A DNA stretch of 64,000 nt, taken from positions 1 to 64,000 of the forward strand of contig NZ_JAMZEK010000002.1 in NCBI RefSeq assembly GCF_024158035.1, written 5' to 3'. Position 1 is the first letter of the stretch; every line of letters starts with the position of its first letter. Origin of the DNA: Dyella lutea. Its GTDB lineage: Bacteria > Pseudomonadota > Gammaproteobacteria > Xanthomonadales > Rhodanobacteraceae. Positions 40,689 through 50,599 of this stretch are shown here, piece by piece. The notes under the pieces were generated by a model, which did not search any database, was not told the DNA's origin, and saw only the letters and a program-made list of their open reading frames with translations. Position numbers and translations under genes: made by a program.

Positions 40689-43547
40689 ATGAAGGGGGCA
40701 CAAACCGATCGCTATGCCGAGGCCAAGCGCGTGGCGCTGGCCGCTGCCGACCTGCCGGAGTCCGCGCGGGACGGCTTCGTCATGGGCGAATGCGGGTTGG
40801 ACGAGTCGCTGCTGCGCGAGGTGCGCTGGATGCTTGCGGCGATCGATTCCACCCACACCGCACCGCTGCCGGTGCTGCAGGTCACGTCGCCGGACCTGAC
40901 CGGCCAGGATGCACAGGCGCGGGATACTCGCCACTACCGGCTGCTGCGGCACCTCGGAGAGGGCGGTATGGGGACGGTCTACCTGGCCGAGCGGGTGGAC
41001 GACGACTTCAGCCAGCAGGTGGCACTGAAGTTGCTGACGGCCGCCGCCGAGGGTTCGCCGGTCCTGACCGAGCGGTTCTGCCAGGAACGCAAGCTGCTGG
41101 CCCGGCTCGAGCATTCCGGCATCGCGCGCCTGCTCGACGGCGGACTGCTCGCCGACGGCCGGCCATTCCTGGCGATGGAGTACGTCGACGGCGAGCGGAT
41201 CGACGTCTGGTGCGACCGCCGCGGGCTGGACCTGACCGGACGGATCGAACTGTTCCTGAAAGTCTGCACGGCGGTGGAGTACGCCCATCGCAACCTGATC
41301 ATCCACCGCGACATCAAGCCGGCGAACATCCTGGTGACCGCGGACGGATCGCCAAAGCTGCTGGACTTCGGCATCGCGCGGATGGTCGGCGACCACCTCG
41401 ACCCCCAGCGGACCGCCACCGCCGCGCAGGCGATGACACTGGCCTACGCCAGTCCGGAGCAGATCGAGCGGTTGCCGCTGACCGCGGCGGCCGACGTGTA
41501 TTCGCTGGGCGTGGTGCTGTACCAGCTGGTGGCGGGACGCCGCCCCTACCAGGAGCTGGTGACCCCGCACCTGCTGTCCAACGCGATCATCGCCGGCAAC
41601 CTCGTGTCGCCCAGCCGTGCCGCGCGCCTGGCGCGGCAGGAGGCCGGCCTGCCGCCCGCCCGCGGTCGGGCGGTACCGTCGGACCTGGAGGCGATCATCC
41701 TCAAGGCGCTGCGCTGTCGGATCGACGAACGTTACGCCAGCGTCACCGCGCTCGCGGTGGACCTGCGGCGCTTCCTCGAGTGCCGGCCGGTGGAGGCGAG
41801 GCGCGGCCGGCACTGGTACCGCGCGCGCCTCTACATGCGGCGCAACCGCTGGCCACTGACCGCGGCGGCGGCCGTGCTGCTCACCATGCTGGCCGGCCTG
41901 TTCGCGTCGCTGGTCGCCCTCGGCGACGCGCGTGCGGCGCGCAGCCTCGCGGAGCAGCGGCAGCAGCAACTCGAGCGGGTGGTGACCTTCCAGCAATCGA
42001 TGCTCGACAGCGTCGACATCGACGCCATGGGGCATGCGATCGCCAGCTTGCATCAGGCCGATGCCTCCGCCAACCCGGCCGGTTCCACCGATCTGGCGCG
42101 GCGGATGCTGGACACGTTCGTGGTCAACCATGCGCTTGACCGGATCGGCCACGACTTCGCCGACGCGCCACGTCTGGCCGCCGATGTCCGCCAGTCGCTG
42201 GCACGGGTGCTGCTCAACATCGGCAGCTACGATCACGCGGCAGCCGAACTGGAACAGGTGCTGGCGGCGCGCCAGAAGCTCCAGCCGGCCGATCCGGACG
42301 GAGTGCTGTCGGCGCAGCTGGACCTGGCGCGCGTGCGCCTGCGGCAGGGCGACCTGGCCTCGGCGGGCGCGCTCTACTCCGGTGTGGTCGCGGCCACCGC
42401 GCTGCGGCCGATCGCCGATCCGGTGCGGGTCCGGGCCCAGGCCGGCCGCGCCAAGGTGCTGGCTGGCCAGGGGCATCTGGAGGAGGCGCGCCAGGAGCAG
42501 CAGTCGCTCTACAACGCACTCAGCCGGACGATGCCGGCCACCGACCCGGGGCTGCTGCGGTTGCGACGCGATCTGGTCATCACCCTGATCGGGCTGGGCC
42601 AGCGCGACGAGGCACTGGACCTAGCCCAGCCGATGGTCGACCTGGACCGGGCCACGTTCGGCGCCGAGGCGCCGGAGACCCTGGACGCGATGATCACCCT
42701 GGCGCAGCTGCAGCATTATCGCCACAACTTCGAGAAATCCCTGGCGCTGGCGCGCGAGGTGGTCGCGATCCGTACCCGGCGGCTGGGAGCGAACCACCCC
42801 GACACGCTGGCCGCGCGTCACATGCTGGCGATGGACGAGGTCTATTTGTCGGGAGACGAGGCGACCTATGCGAAGGCGGACCAGGATGTGAAGGCGGTGA
42901 TCGATGCGCGCAGCCGCGTCCTGGGGCGGGATCACCCCGCGACCATCGCCTCGATGACCCTGATGGTCCGGCTGTTGGCCAAGCGCGGCAACGCCACTGA
43001 CGATCAGGCCGTGCGGCATGCCTTCATGGCCCGGGCGATCGCCATCGAGCAGCAGATTCTCGCCGCGCACCAGCGGCAGCTGGGCGAGAACCACCCCGAT
43101 ACACTGATGGCCCACGGCAGTCTCGCCAATCTGCTCAGCTACGACGGCCAGTACCAGGAGGCGCTGAGCCAGGCGCGCCTGACCCTGGCCGGCCAGATCC
43201 GCGTGCTCGGGCCGCAGCATCCGATCGTGTTCGCGACCTACAACCTGCTGGGCGACATCGAGGCGGCCGCCGGCCACTGGGCTGCCGCGCGCGGCCCCTA
43301 CGAGAAGGCACTGGAAGGGCGCAACGAGCTGCTCGGCAAGGGCGACGCGCACACCATCGAGAGCGCATCGCGGCTGTACGGCGTACTGGAGCACCTGCAT
43401 GACACGCAGGCGGCCCAGGCGGTGCGCCAGCGCTATATGGATCCGGTTATAGCAATGGATCCGGGCAAGCTCAATGCGAGCCTGCGCGGCGAGCGCCAGG
43501 AGGCGTTGAGCATGCTCGGCGCCGCCAAGTCGCCGCCGCTGCCCTGA
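40689..43547 (+). CDS. Ser/Thr protein kinase with TPR-like C-terminal half
   Basis: A 952-residue Hanks-type kinase. The kinase domain (about 82-365) has P-loop GEGGMG (90-95), Lys114 (VALK), catalytic HRDIKPAN (206-213) and DFG (226-228). One helix at about 388-411 (WPLTAAAAVLLTMLAGLF) places the rest in the periplasm. The C-terminal 500 residues are helical repeats of the TPR type (about 40-residue spacing; NHPDTLAARHMLA, ENHPDTLMAHGSLANL, QHPIVFATYNLLG). The HPDT repeats resemble those of eukaryote-like kinases common in Xanthomonadales. The gene has a strong GGGGGGAGG ribosome site. No phosphatase is nearby. The substrate is unknown. Confidence 0.9.
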   Translation: MKGAQTDRYAEAKRVALAAADLPESARDGFVMGECGLDESLLREVRWMLAAIDSTHTAPLPVLQVTSPDLTGQDAQARDTRHYRLLRHLGEGGMGTVYLAERVDDDFSQQVALKLLTAAAEGSPVLTERFCQERKLLARLEHSGIARLLDGGLLADGRPFLAMEYVDGERIDVWCDRRGLDLTGRIELFLKVCTAVEYAHRNLIIHRDIKPANILVTADGSPKLLDFGIARMVGDHLDPQRTATAAQAMTLAYASPEQIERLPLTAAADVYSLGVVLYQLVAGRRPYQELVTPHLLSNAIIAGNLVSPSRAARLARQEAGLPPARGRAVPSDLEAIILKALRCRIDERYASVTALAVDLRRFLECRPVEARRGRHWYRARLYMRRNRWPLTAAAAVLLTMLAGLFASLVALGDARAARSLAEQRQQQLERVVTFQQSMLDSVDIDAMGHAIASLHQADASANPAGSTDLARRMLDTFVVNHALDRIGHDFADAPRLAADVRQSLARVLLNIGSYDHAAAELEQVLAARQKLQPADPDGVLSAQLDLARVRLRQGDLASAGALYSGVVAATALRPIADPVRVRAQAGRAKVLAGQGHLEEARQEQQSLYNALSRTMPATDPGLLRLRRDLVITLIGLGQRDEALDLAQPMVDLDRATFGAEAPETLDAMITLAQLQHYRHNFEKSLALAREVVAIRTRRLGANHPDTLAARHMLAMDEVYLSGDEATYAKADQDVKAVIDARSRVLGRDHPATIASMTLMVRLLAKRGNATDDQAVRHAFMARAIAIEQQILAAHQRQLGENHPDTLMAHGSLANLLSYDGQYQEALSQARLTLAGQIRVLGPQHPIVFATYNLLGDIEAAAGHWAAARGPYEKALEGRNELLGKGDAHTIESASRLYGVLEHLHDTQAAQAVRQRYMDPVIAMDPGKLNASLRGERQEALSMLGAAKSPPLP

Positions 43548-43588
43548 GCCGGCGGACTGCCGGGCGGCGGACCAGTTGGGTCCGGGCG

Positions 43589-43617
43589 AAAAAAAGCCCC
43601 GCGCCGGAGCGCGGGGC
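43589..43617. terminator. bidirectional terminator between the kinase gene and metK
   Basis: A 9-bp perfect GC stem (GCCCCGCGC / GCGCGGGGC) with loop CGGA is preceded on the plus strand by seven A residues, which become the T-run for metK on the minus strand. On the plus strand only CTT follows. Confidence 0.88.
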
Positions 43618-43646
43618 CTTGGGCGACTCCCGGCAGAGCGGGTCGC

Positions 43647-44846
43647 TTACTTCAGCTTGGCATCGGCGCGCAGCGCGTCGGCCTTGTCGGTCTTCTCCCA
43701 GGAGAACGCGGTGAAGGTGTTGCCGGCGGCGTCCTTCATCTCGTAGGGCTTGCGGCCGAAGTGGCCGTAGCTGGCGGTCTGCTGGTACATCGGATGGATC
43801 AGGTCGAGCATCCGGATGATGCCGTACGGACGCAGGTCGAAGTGCTTGCGGATCAACTTCTCGATCTTGTCGTCGGCGATCTTGCCGGTGCCGAACGTGG
43901 TGACCGAGATCGAGGTCGGCTCGGCCACGCCGATGGCGTAGGAGACCTGCACCTCGCAGCGGTCGGCCAGGCCGGCGGCCACCACGTTCTTGGCCACGTA
44001 GCGCGCGGCGTAGGCGGCCGAACGGTCGACCTTGGATGGGTCCTTGCCGGAGAACGCGCCGCCGCCGTGACGGGCCCAGCCGCCGTAGGTGTCGACGATG
44101 ATCTTGCGGCCGGTCAGGCCGCAGTCGCCCACCGGGCCGCCGATGACGAACTTGCCGGTCGGGTTGATGTGGTACTTGGTGCCCTTGTGCAGCCACTTCT
44201 CCGGCAGCACCGGCTTGAGGATCTCCTCGCGCACCGCCTCGATCAGGTGCTTCTGCTTGACGTCCGGGTCGTGCTGGGTCGACAGCACCACCGCGTCGAT
44301 CGCCACGGCCTTGCCGTTCTCGTAGCGCAGGGTGACCTGGCTCTTCGCGTCCGGCCGCAGCCACGGCAGCGGCGAATTCTTCTTCTTGCGGATCTTCGCC
44401 TGCTGCTCGACCAGGCGGTGCGAGAGGTGGATCGCCGCCGGCATGAAACTGCTGGTCTCGTTGGTGGCGTAGCCGAACATCAGGCCCTGGTCGCCGGCGC
44501 CCTGTTCCTCGGGCTTCTTGCGGTCCACGCCCTGGTTGATGTCCGGCGACTGCTTGCCGATCAGGTTCAGCACGCCGCAAGTGGCGCCGTCGAAGCCGAC
44601 TTCGGAAGAGTCGTAGCCGATGTCGACGATGACCTTGCGGGTCAGCGCTTCCAGGTCGATCCAGGCGCTGGTGGTGATCTCGCCGGCGACGATCGCCACG
44701 CCGGTCTTCACCATGGTTTCGCATGCCACGCGGGCACGCGGATCCTGCGCGAGGATCGCGTCGAGGACGGCATCGGAGATCTGGTCGGCGACCTTGTCCG
44801 GGTGGCCTTCGGAGACCGACTCGGAGGTGAAGAGATGGCTGCTCAT
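43647..44846 (-). CDS. metK: S-adenosylmethionine synthetase
   Basis: A 399-residue cytosolic enzyme that forms SAM from methionine and ATP. Marks are [20 protein letters not shown], the flexible loop [12 protein letters not shown], and [18 protein letters not shown] with the phosphate-binding residues. The HPDK and KDPSKVDRS motifs are intact. Length fits the family (about 385-400). It lies on the minus strand and ends before the shared terminator. No known SAM-class riboswitch was recognised in its leader. Confidence 0.97.
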   Translation of the reverse strand: MSSHLFTSESVSEGHPDKVADQISDAVLDAILAQDPRARVACETMVKTGVAIVAGEITTSAWIDLEALTRKVIVDIGYDSSEVGFDGATCGVLNLIGKQSPDINQGVDRKKPEEQGAGDQGLMFGYATNETSSFMPAAIHLSHRLVEQQAKIRKKKNSPLPWLRPDAKSQVTLRYENGKAVAIDAVVLSTQHDPDVKQKHLIEAVREEILKPVLPEKWLHKGTKYHINPTGKFVIGGPVGDCGLTGRKIIVDTYGGWARHGGGAFSGKDPSKVDRSAAYAARYVAKNVVAAGLADRCEVQVSYAIGVAEPTSISVTTFGTGKIADDKIEKLIRKHFDLRPYGIIRMLDLIHPMYQQTASYGHFGRKPYEMKDAAGNTFTAFSWEKTDKADALRADAKLK

Positions 44847-44855
44847 CGCGGGCTA

Positions 44856-44873
44856 TATCCTTCCTTTCGGATA
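44856..44873 (-). promoter_or_regulatory. small hairpin presenting the metK ribosome site in its loop
   Basis: On the minus strand TATCC (44873-44869) and GGATA (44860-44856) can pair around GAAAGGAA, so the AAGGA ribosome-binding sequence lies in the loop. The hairpin is about 10 bp before the metK ATG. It may be chance, as the stem is only 5 bp. Confidence 0.25.
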
Positions 44874-44989
44874 AAGAGATAAAAAGAAAACGGGGATGAT
44901 ACAACGCCGGTCGAAGGTTTGCAGCGCCGGCCCGATGGGGCGGCCTGCCTCCCGTTCAGCCGTCTGGACGGCCGTGCAGACATTCCGGA

Positions 44990-46333
44990 TCAGGCCAGCT
45001 CGCAGCGGTTGCGGCCGCCGCGCTTGGCCCGGTACAGGGCGCTGTCGGCTCGCTCGAAAGCGCTCTCCGGGGTGTCGTCGGCGCGCAGCACGGTGACGCC
45101 GCACGACAGTGTGATGCGGACCGGGCGCTGCTGGCCGTGGAAACCCAGGCTCTCGATCCGCCGGCGCAGCGACTCGGCGGCGCGCAGGGCGGCCTCGGCG
45201 CCGACCCCGGCCAGCACCACCACGAATTCCTCGCCGCCGTAGCGTGCGAGCAGGTCGTCCGAGCGCAGCCCTGCGCGCAGCTGTTCGGCGACGATGCGCA
45301 AGGCGCGGTCGCCGGCGGCGTGCCCGAAGCTGTCGTTGATCTGCTTGAAGCGGTCGATGTCCAGCACCAGCAGGCTGCTCTGGCCGCCGGAGCGTGCCGC
45401 ACGCAGGCACGCGTCGGCGATGTGCTGCTCGAACACCAGTCGATTGGCTACCCCGGTGAGCGGGTCGGTCGATGCCAGCGCGCGCTCCTGGCGCAGGCTC
45501 GTCTCCATCGCCTGGGTCGAGCGTTCCAGTTCGCGGATGCGCTGGCTCATCTGCTCGGTACGCGCCTGCCATTCGCGCTCACGGGCGTCCTCGCGCTGGC
45601 GGAAGTTCTTCAGGTGGCCACTGATCGCACCGAGGCGTTGTTGCACCTGGGTCTGCAACGCCCCCAGTTCGCACGCGCTGGCCACTTCCGATTCCAGCTC
45701 GCGGATCTCGCCCAGCACCTCCTGGTCGAGCTGTTCGCGCGCGCTGGCGCCGTCGCGATGAGACATGTCCTCGCGCGCCAGGTAGACGGCCAGTTCCTCC
45801 AGCTGCTCGGTGACATGCTTGAGCAGCCGCTCGGCGGCATCGCGTGCTTCGGTCAGCCGTTCGCACCGGCGGTTGACCAGGGTGGCGATGGCGTCCGCCT
45901 GGATCGCCAGCGTGCCCGGGTCGGTGCTCTCGGAAATGGTCTGGCGCAGGGCCTCGAGACGGTCCAGCGCTTCGTCCCCAAGCTTCAGGCGGTCCACCAG
46001 TGCGAGCAGCGTCTGGCCGACCGAGAGCGATTCGGTGAACGGCAGCGGATCCGGGCCGCGCCCGGCGGTGGCCTCGGGTTCGTCCAGCGCCTTGATCGCC
46101 TCGCCGAGCTCGGTGAGCAGGGGTTCGAGTTCCGCCTCGCCGACCGGCTCGCGGACCTGGCGGCGAATCGTCGCCAGCGCAGCGTCCAGGGCCGGACCAC
46201 GTCCGTCGGCAGCGTAGGTAAGCCGGGTGACCAGGCGACGCAGCAGCGCGTCTAGCAGCGACCACTGCGCGCGGCTGCGCTCGAGCTGTGCAAGAGCATC
46301 ACTGGCATCAGCTGCGGTGGGGATGGCTTCCAT
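44990..46333 (-). CDS. diguanylate cyclase with N-terminal coiled-coil region
   Basis: A 447-residue cytosolic protein. The first 280 residues are helical and acidic, with a long coiled coil near 150-285. The C-terminal GGDEF domain (about 286-447) has DxLTGVANR, metal Asp325 (LDIDRFK), GGEEF (366-370) and an inhibitory I-site RxxD (RSDD, 357-360). It should make cyclic di-GMP from two GTP and be subject to product inhibition. No membrane segment is present. The N-terminus has no recognised sensor domain. A Shine-Dalgarno is weak; the start is the ATG at 46333, 125 bp after dusB ends, likely in the same transcript. Confidence 0.88.
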   Translation of the reverse strand: MEAIPTAADASDALAQLERSRAQWSLLDALLRRLVTRLTYAADGRGPALDAALATIRRQVREPVGEAELEPLLTELGEAIKALDEPEATAGRGPDPLPFTESLSVGQTLLALVDRLKLGDEALDRLEALRQTISESTDPGTLAIQADAIATLVNRRCERLTEARDAAERLLKHVTEQLEELAVYLAREDMSHRDGASAREQLDQEVLGEIRELESEVASACELGALQTQVQQRLGAISGHLKNFRQREDAREREWQARTEQMSQRIRELERSTQAMETSLRQERALASTDPLTGVANRLVFEQHIADACLRAARSGGQSSLLVLDIDRFKQINDSFGHAAGDRALRIVAEQLRAGLRSDDLLARYGGEEFVVVLAGVGAEAALRAAESLRRRIESLGFHGQQRPVRITLSCGVTVLRADDTPESAFERADSALYRAKRGGRNRCELA

Positions 46334-46458
46334 GGGGGCCAGGTGGACGGCGGGTAGCTTATCGTACGCGCGCGGTCCATGTTGTGCACCGCCTTTGTGC
46401 GACGGGGCCGATCCTTCGGATGCCCCGAATCGCGCAGCCTCCGGAGGAGGGCGGGAGA

Positions 46459-47454
46459 TCAGGCGGCGGCTTCGCGGATCGGCTCGCGTGCGGCCAGCGC
46501 GGCGAAATAGGCGCGGGTCAGTGCGATCTGTTCGCGTGCGCTGTCGGCGCGGTTCACCACCTGGCGGAAAGCGGCGTTTTCCGGCCGATCTTTGGCGTAC
46601 CAGCCCAGGTGCTTGCGCGCGATGCGCACGCCGGCCAGCTCGCCGTAGAACGCATGAAGGTGTTCGAGGTGGCCGAGCAGGATGGTCGCGACCTCGTCCG
46701 GGGGCGGCTCGGCAAGCTTTTCTCCGGTGGCCAGATAGTGGGCGATCTCCCGGAAGATCCACGGCCGGCCCTGGGCGCCGCGGCCGATCATCACCGCGTC
46801 GGCGCCGGTGGCGTCGAGCACGTGGCGGGCGCGTTCCGGCGTGGTGATGTCGCCGTTGGCCAGCACCGGGATGCGCACGCTGGCCTTCACCGCGGCGATC
46901 GTCTCGTACTCGGCCTCGCCCTCGTACTTGTCGGCGCGGGTGCGCCCGTGCACCGACAGCGCGGCGATCCCGGCGTCCTCGGCGATGCGGGCGATGCGCA
47001 GCGCATTCCTGTGTTCGCGATCCCAGCCGGTGCGGATCTTCAGCGTCACCGGCACCTGGACCGCCTCGACCACCGCGCGGCAGATGCGCGCGACCAGCGG
47101 CTCGTCCTGCAGCAGGGCGGAGCCCGACCACACGTCGCACACCTTCTTCGCCGGGCAGCCCATGTTGATGTCGATGATCTGCGCGCCGTGGCTTGCGTTG
47201 AAGCGCGCCGCCTCGGCCAGCATCGCCGGGTCGTAGCCGGCGATCTGCACGCTGACCGGCTCCGGCTCGCCCTCGTGGTCCATCCGCCGCAGCGACTTGC
47301 GGGTGTGCCAGAGGCTGGGATCGGCGGTGGTCATTTCCGACACGGCCAGGCCCGCGCCCAGCCGTTTGCACAGCAGGCGGAACGGCTTGTCGGTGACGCC
47401 CGCCATCGGGGCGAGCACCACCGGCGGGTCGATGCGGTAGGGGCCGATCTGCAT
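46459..47454 (-). CDS. dusB: tRNA-dihydrouridine synthase B
   Basis: A 331-residue FMN enzyme that reduces uridine in the D-loop of tRNA. APMAGVTDKPFR, EMTTAD, DINMGCPAKKV with the catalytic Cys, KIRTGWD, SVHGRTR and MIGRGAQGRPW are the DusB set. In enterics it is followed by fis; here it is followed by a diguanylate cyclase instead. The start at 47454 has no ribosome-binding sequence. On the minus strand TACACT lies six bases before the ATG, so a leaderless transcript is possible (see findings). Confidence 0.93.
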   Translation of the reverse strand: MQIGPYRIDPPVVLAPMAGVTDKPFRLLCKRLGAGLAVSEMTTADPSLWHTRKSLRRMDHEGEPEPVSVQIAGYDPAMLAEAARFNASHGAQIIDINMGCPAKKVCDVWSGSALLQDEPLVARICRAVVEAVQVPVTLKIRTGWDREHRNALRIARIAEDAGIAALSVHGRTRADKYEGEAEYETIAAVKASVRIPVLANGDITTPERARHVLDATGADAVMIGRGAQGRPWIFREIAHYLATGEKLAEPPPDEVATILLGHLEHLHAFYGELAGVRIARKHLGWYAKDRPENAAFRQVVNRADSAREQIALTRAYFAALAAREPIREAAA

Positions 47455-47545
47455 GGCGTTAGTGTAACGTCTGTGCCGTGAGGCACCCGCGCCGGGCTGT
47501 GGCGGTCGCGGTGGCTGGGCGCTCCAAGGGAGACTCAGGGATCCG

Positions 47546-49321
47546 ATGTCCAGACACCTGGTCGCGATGGTGCTGTTGTTGCCGCTGGCGGCACATGCCG
47601 GCGGTGCGATGTCGATCAACGCACTGCGCGGTCGGGCCGTGACCGATCCGCATGGCGTGATCGTCGACGTGCGCCAGCGCCTCGATCGTGGCGGCGCCAA
47701 CCTGGCGCCGGCCGACGAGCGAGCATTGCTCTGGGGCATGGGCACGGCGGCGATCAACGCCGACGACGAAGCGGCATTCGCCGAATCCACGCTGCGTCTG
47801 GACAGCCTCGGGCACGCCCGGGGAGACGCCGTGGCGCTGGCCGCGTCGGGGTTCCTGCGTGCCCGCCATGACGTGGCCAACGGCATCGGCGACGGGTTGG
47901 GCGAGGCGTTGCGCGCTGCCGCGCGGGTGCAGGGCAGCGGTGATGCGCAGATCGTCGCGTGGGCGCGGTTCCAGCTTTGCGACGCCTATGCGCTGGACGA
48001 GAGCGCCACGAAGGCGCTGGCGCTGTGCCGTCGGGCCGAGGAGAGCTACCGCGCCGTCGGCGATGCCTGGGGTATCGCCGATGCCGAGAATGACGAAGGC
48101 ATCGCCCTGGCCACCCTGGGACGAACCCGGGAGTCGGCAGCGGTCTACCAGCGCTCGCGCCGCCGTTTCGCCGGGCTGGGGGCCACCGAGCTGGCGGTGA
48201 TGGTCGGCGACAACCTGTCCAAGATGTACCTGAAGCTGGCCCGGCCGCGCAAAGCGCTGTCGCTGTCGCGCACCTCGCTGGCACACGAGCTGGCCGCGGG
48301 TCGGATCAGCGATTCGCTCGATTCCAGCACCGACATCGCGCGTGCCGAGGCGGAGCTGGGGCATCCCCGTCAGGCCTACGCCATGATGCAGGCCACCGTG
48401 GCGCGCGCTCGTGCCGCCGGGATCGATGGGCAACTGGTCGACCTCCTGCGCAGCGAAAGCGAACTGGCCGAGCGGGCCGGCCACATGCGCGACGCGGTGG
48501 CCCAGTTGCGCGAGGCGTTGAAGCGGACGGCCGCCACCAGCACGCCTGCGTTGCGCGCCATCGAGGCCGAGCTGGAGGCGCGTTACGCGGTCCGTGAGAA
48601 AGAGCTGCGGATCCACGACCTGGAGCGCGAGAACCGCATCAAGGGCCTGGCCCTCCAGGCGGCGCGCGCCGAGGCTCGACAGCGCGAAGAGGCGCGCCGG
48701 CGCGACGTGCTGGTCGGCCGGGTCACCGGCGGCGCGCTGGCCGGGCTGCTGCTGGTGGCCGTACTCCTGTTCCTGCTGCTGCGGGCGCAGCGCAGGCATG
48801 CCGCCGAGCTGCGGCTGCAGGCGTTGCGCGACCCGCTCACCGGCATCGACAACCGGCGGGCGTTCCTGCAGCACGCCGGCGCCCTGTTACCGTTGCGCGG
48901 GGATGCGCCGGCGCCGGTGCTGATGCTGATCGACGTCGACCATTTCAAGCGCATCAACGACAGTGCGGGCCACCCGCAGGGCGACCGGGTGCTGGTGCAG
49001 GTGTCGACATTGCTGTGCGAAGCGGTCGGCACGCACGGCCGCGTGTCGCGCATCGGCGGCGAGGAGTTCGCGGTGCTTTGCCCGACGTTGGGTGCCGAGG
49101 CCGGCATGCGGCTGGCCGAGACGCTGCGGGCCGGCGTGGCCGGGCTGCCCCTGTCATCGAAGGTCGGCCCGGAGCGCGTGACGGTGAGCATCGGGGTGGC
49201 GGTGTTCGATGCCCTTCGGCACCTCGATCTGGACGGTTGGATGCGCGCGGCGGACGCCGCACTGTATGCCGCCAAGTCATCCGGTCGCGACCAGGCGGTC
49301 GCCGCCGCCAGGATGGACTAG
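47546..49321 (+). CDS. membrane diguanylate cyclase with periplasmic TPR-like sensor
   Basis: A 591-residue protein. A Sec signal (RHLVAMVLLLPLAAHAGGA) precedes a periplasmic helical region (about 25-390) with tetratricopeptide-like repeats (WGIADAENDEGIALATLGRT, ELAVMVGDNLSKMYLKLARP), then a short coiled coil and one helix (about 393-414, GALAGLLLVAVLLFLLLRAQ). A GGDEF domain (about 430-591) has LTGIDNRRAF, IDVDHFKRIND and GGEEF (about 504-508). The I-site RxxD is absent (GTHG at its place), so product inhibition is not expected. It is divergent from dusB, with 91 bp between starts. Confidence 0.9.
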   Translation: MSRHLVAMVLLLPLAAHAGGAMSINALRGRAVTDPHGVIVDVRQRLDRGGANLAPADERALLWGMGTAAINADDEAAFAESTLRLDSLGHARGDAVALAASGFLRARHDVANGIGDGLGEALRAAARVQGSGDAQIVAWARFQLCDAYALDESATKALALCRRAEESYRAVGDAWGIADAENDEGIALATLGRTRESAAVYQRSRRRFAGLGATELAVMVGDNLSKMYLKLARPRKALSLSRTSLAHELAAGRISDSLDSSTDIARAEAELGHPRQAYAMMQATVARARAAGIDGQLVDLLRSESELAERAGHMRDAVAQLREALKRTAATSTPALRAIEAELEARYAVREKELRIHDLERENRIKGLALQAARAEARQREEARRRDVLVGRVTGGALAGLLLVAVLLFLLLRAQRRHAAELRLQALRDPLTGIDNRRAFLQHAGALLPLRGDAPAPVLMLIDVDHFKRINDSAGHPQGDRVLVQVSTLLCEAVGTHGRVSRIGGEEFAVLCPTLGAEAGMRLAETLRAGVAGLPLSSKVGPERVTVSIGVAVFDALRHLDLDGWMRAADAALYAAKSSGRDQAVAAARMD

Positions 49322-49333
49322 CCCCGCCGTCGA

Positions 49334-50599
49334 TCAGTGCGCGATGGCGCCGCCGAGGTCGCGCCCCGGCACGTGCTTGTGGCGGAACAGGATCAGGAAG
49401 GCGATCGCGACCACCACCGAATACGCGGCGAAACTGAGCCAGATGCCGCGCCAGTCCTTGGCGCCGTCCGCTGCGGTGAAGAAGGCCTCGATCACCACGC
49501 CGCTGATCGAGCTGCCGAGCACGGCGCCGATGCCGTTCGTCATCATCATGAACAGGCCCTGCGCGCTGGCGCGGATCGCCGGGTCACTCTGGCCCTCGAC
49601 GAACAAGGAGCCTGAGATGTTGAAGAAGTCGAAGGCCATGCCGTAGACGATGCACGACAGCACGATCATCCACAGCCCCGGACCCGGGTTGCCATAGGCG
49701 AACAGGCCGAAGCGCAGCGCCCAGGCCGCCATCGAGATGAACATCACCGTCTTGATGCCGAAGCGCTTGAGGAAGAACGGGATCGCCAGGATGAACAGCG
49801 TTTCGGAGACCTGCGAGATCGACATGATGATCGCCGGGTACTTTACCGCGATCAGGTGCTGGTAAGCGGGCACCGTGGCGAAGTCGTGCAGGAAGGTGTC
49901 GCCGTAGGCGTTGGTCAGCTGCAGCGAGGCTCCGAGCAGCATGGCGAAGATGAAGAAGATCGCCATCTTGGCGTTCTTGAACAGCTTGAACGAGGTCAGG
50001 CCCAGCGTGTCCAGCAGCGAGCGGCTGGAGGCGATGCGTTCGAGCTTGGGCGGGCAGGGCGGCAGGGCGAATGCGTAAAGCCCCAGCACCAGCGCCGCGC
50101 CGGCGGCGACGTAGAACTGGCCAGGGGTGGTTTCCAGGTGCAGCAGGCTCACCGTCCACAGCGCGGCGATGAAACCCACCGTGCCCCACACGCGGATCGG
50201 CGGAAAGGAAGTCACCACGTCGAGCCCGTCGCGCTTGAGCGCGTTGTAGGCCACCGCGTACGACAGCGCGATGGTGGGCATGTAGCAGCACATGTTCACC
50301 AGCATCACCCAGAACAGCACGCCGGGCCGGTCGATCGTCGGCACGATGCACAGCACGATCGCGCCGAGGATGTGCAGCAGGCCGTAGAGCTTCTCGGCGT
50401 TGATCCACTTGTCCGCCACCACGCCCATCAGCGACGGCATGAACACCGAGGCGATGCCCATGGTGGAGAAGATCGCGCCGAACTGCGCGCCGCCCCAGTG
50501 CTTGTTCTGGAACCAGTACGCGCCGATGGTGATCAGCCAGGATCCCCATACGAAGAACTGCAGGAAATTCATCACCACCAGGCGGAACTTGATGCTCAT
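49334..50599 (-). CDS. MFS transporter, nucleoside:proton symporter-like
   Basis: A 421-residue membrane protein with 12 predicted helices. The start SIKFRLVVMNFLQFFVWGSWLITIGAY and the pattern around WINAEKLYGLLHILGAI match the NHS family (NupG, XapB), which import nucleosides with protons. The substrate is inferred from family only. Asn/Gly-rich helices such as MMMTNGIGAVLGSSISGVVIEAFF are normal for it. It is convergent with the diguanylate cyclase gene, 12 bp apart, with no terminator visible between. Confidence 0.85.
   Translation of the reverse strand: MSIKFRLVVMNFLQFFVWGSWLITIGAYWFQNKHWGGAQFGAIFSTMGIASVFMPSLMGVVADKWINAEKLYGLLHILGAIVLCIVPTIDRPGVLFWVMLVNMCCYMPTIALSYAVAYNALKRDGLDVVTSFPPIRVWGTVGFIAALWTVSLLHLETTPGQFYVAAGAALVLGLYAFALPPCPPKLERIASSRSLLDTLGLTSFKLFKNAKMAIFFIFAMLLGASLQLTNAYGDTFLHDFATVPAYQHLIAVKYPAIIMSISQVSETLFILAIPFFLKRFGIKTVMFISMAAWALRFGLFAYGNPGPGLWMIVLSCIVYGMAFDFFNISGSLFVEGQSDPAIRASAQGLFMMMTNGIGAVLGSSISGVVIEAFFTAADGAKDWRGIWLSFAAYSVVVAIAFLILFRHKHVPGRDLGGAIAH

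Noticed and set aside
44847-44989. A riboswitch in front of metK
   Set aside because: No SAM-I, SAM-II, SAM-IV or SAH elements were recognised; only a 5-bp hairpin is visible.
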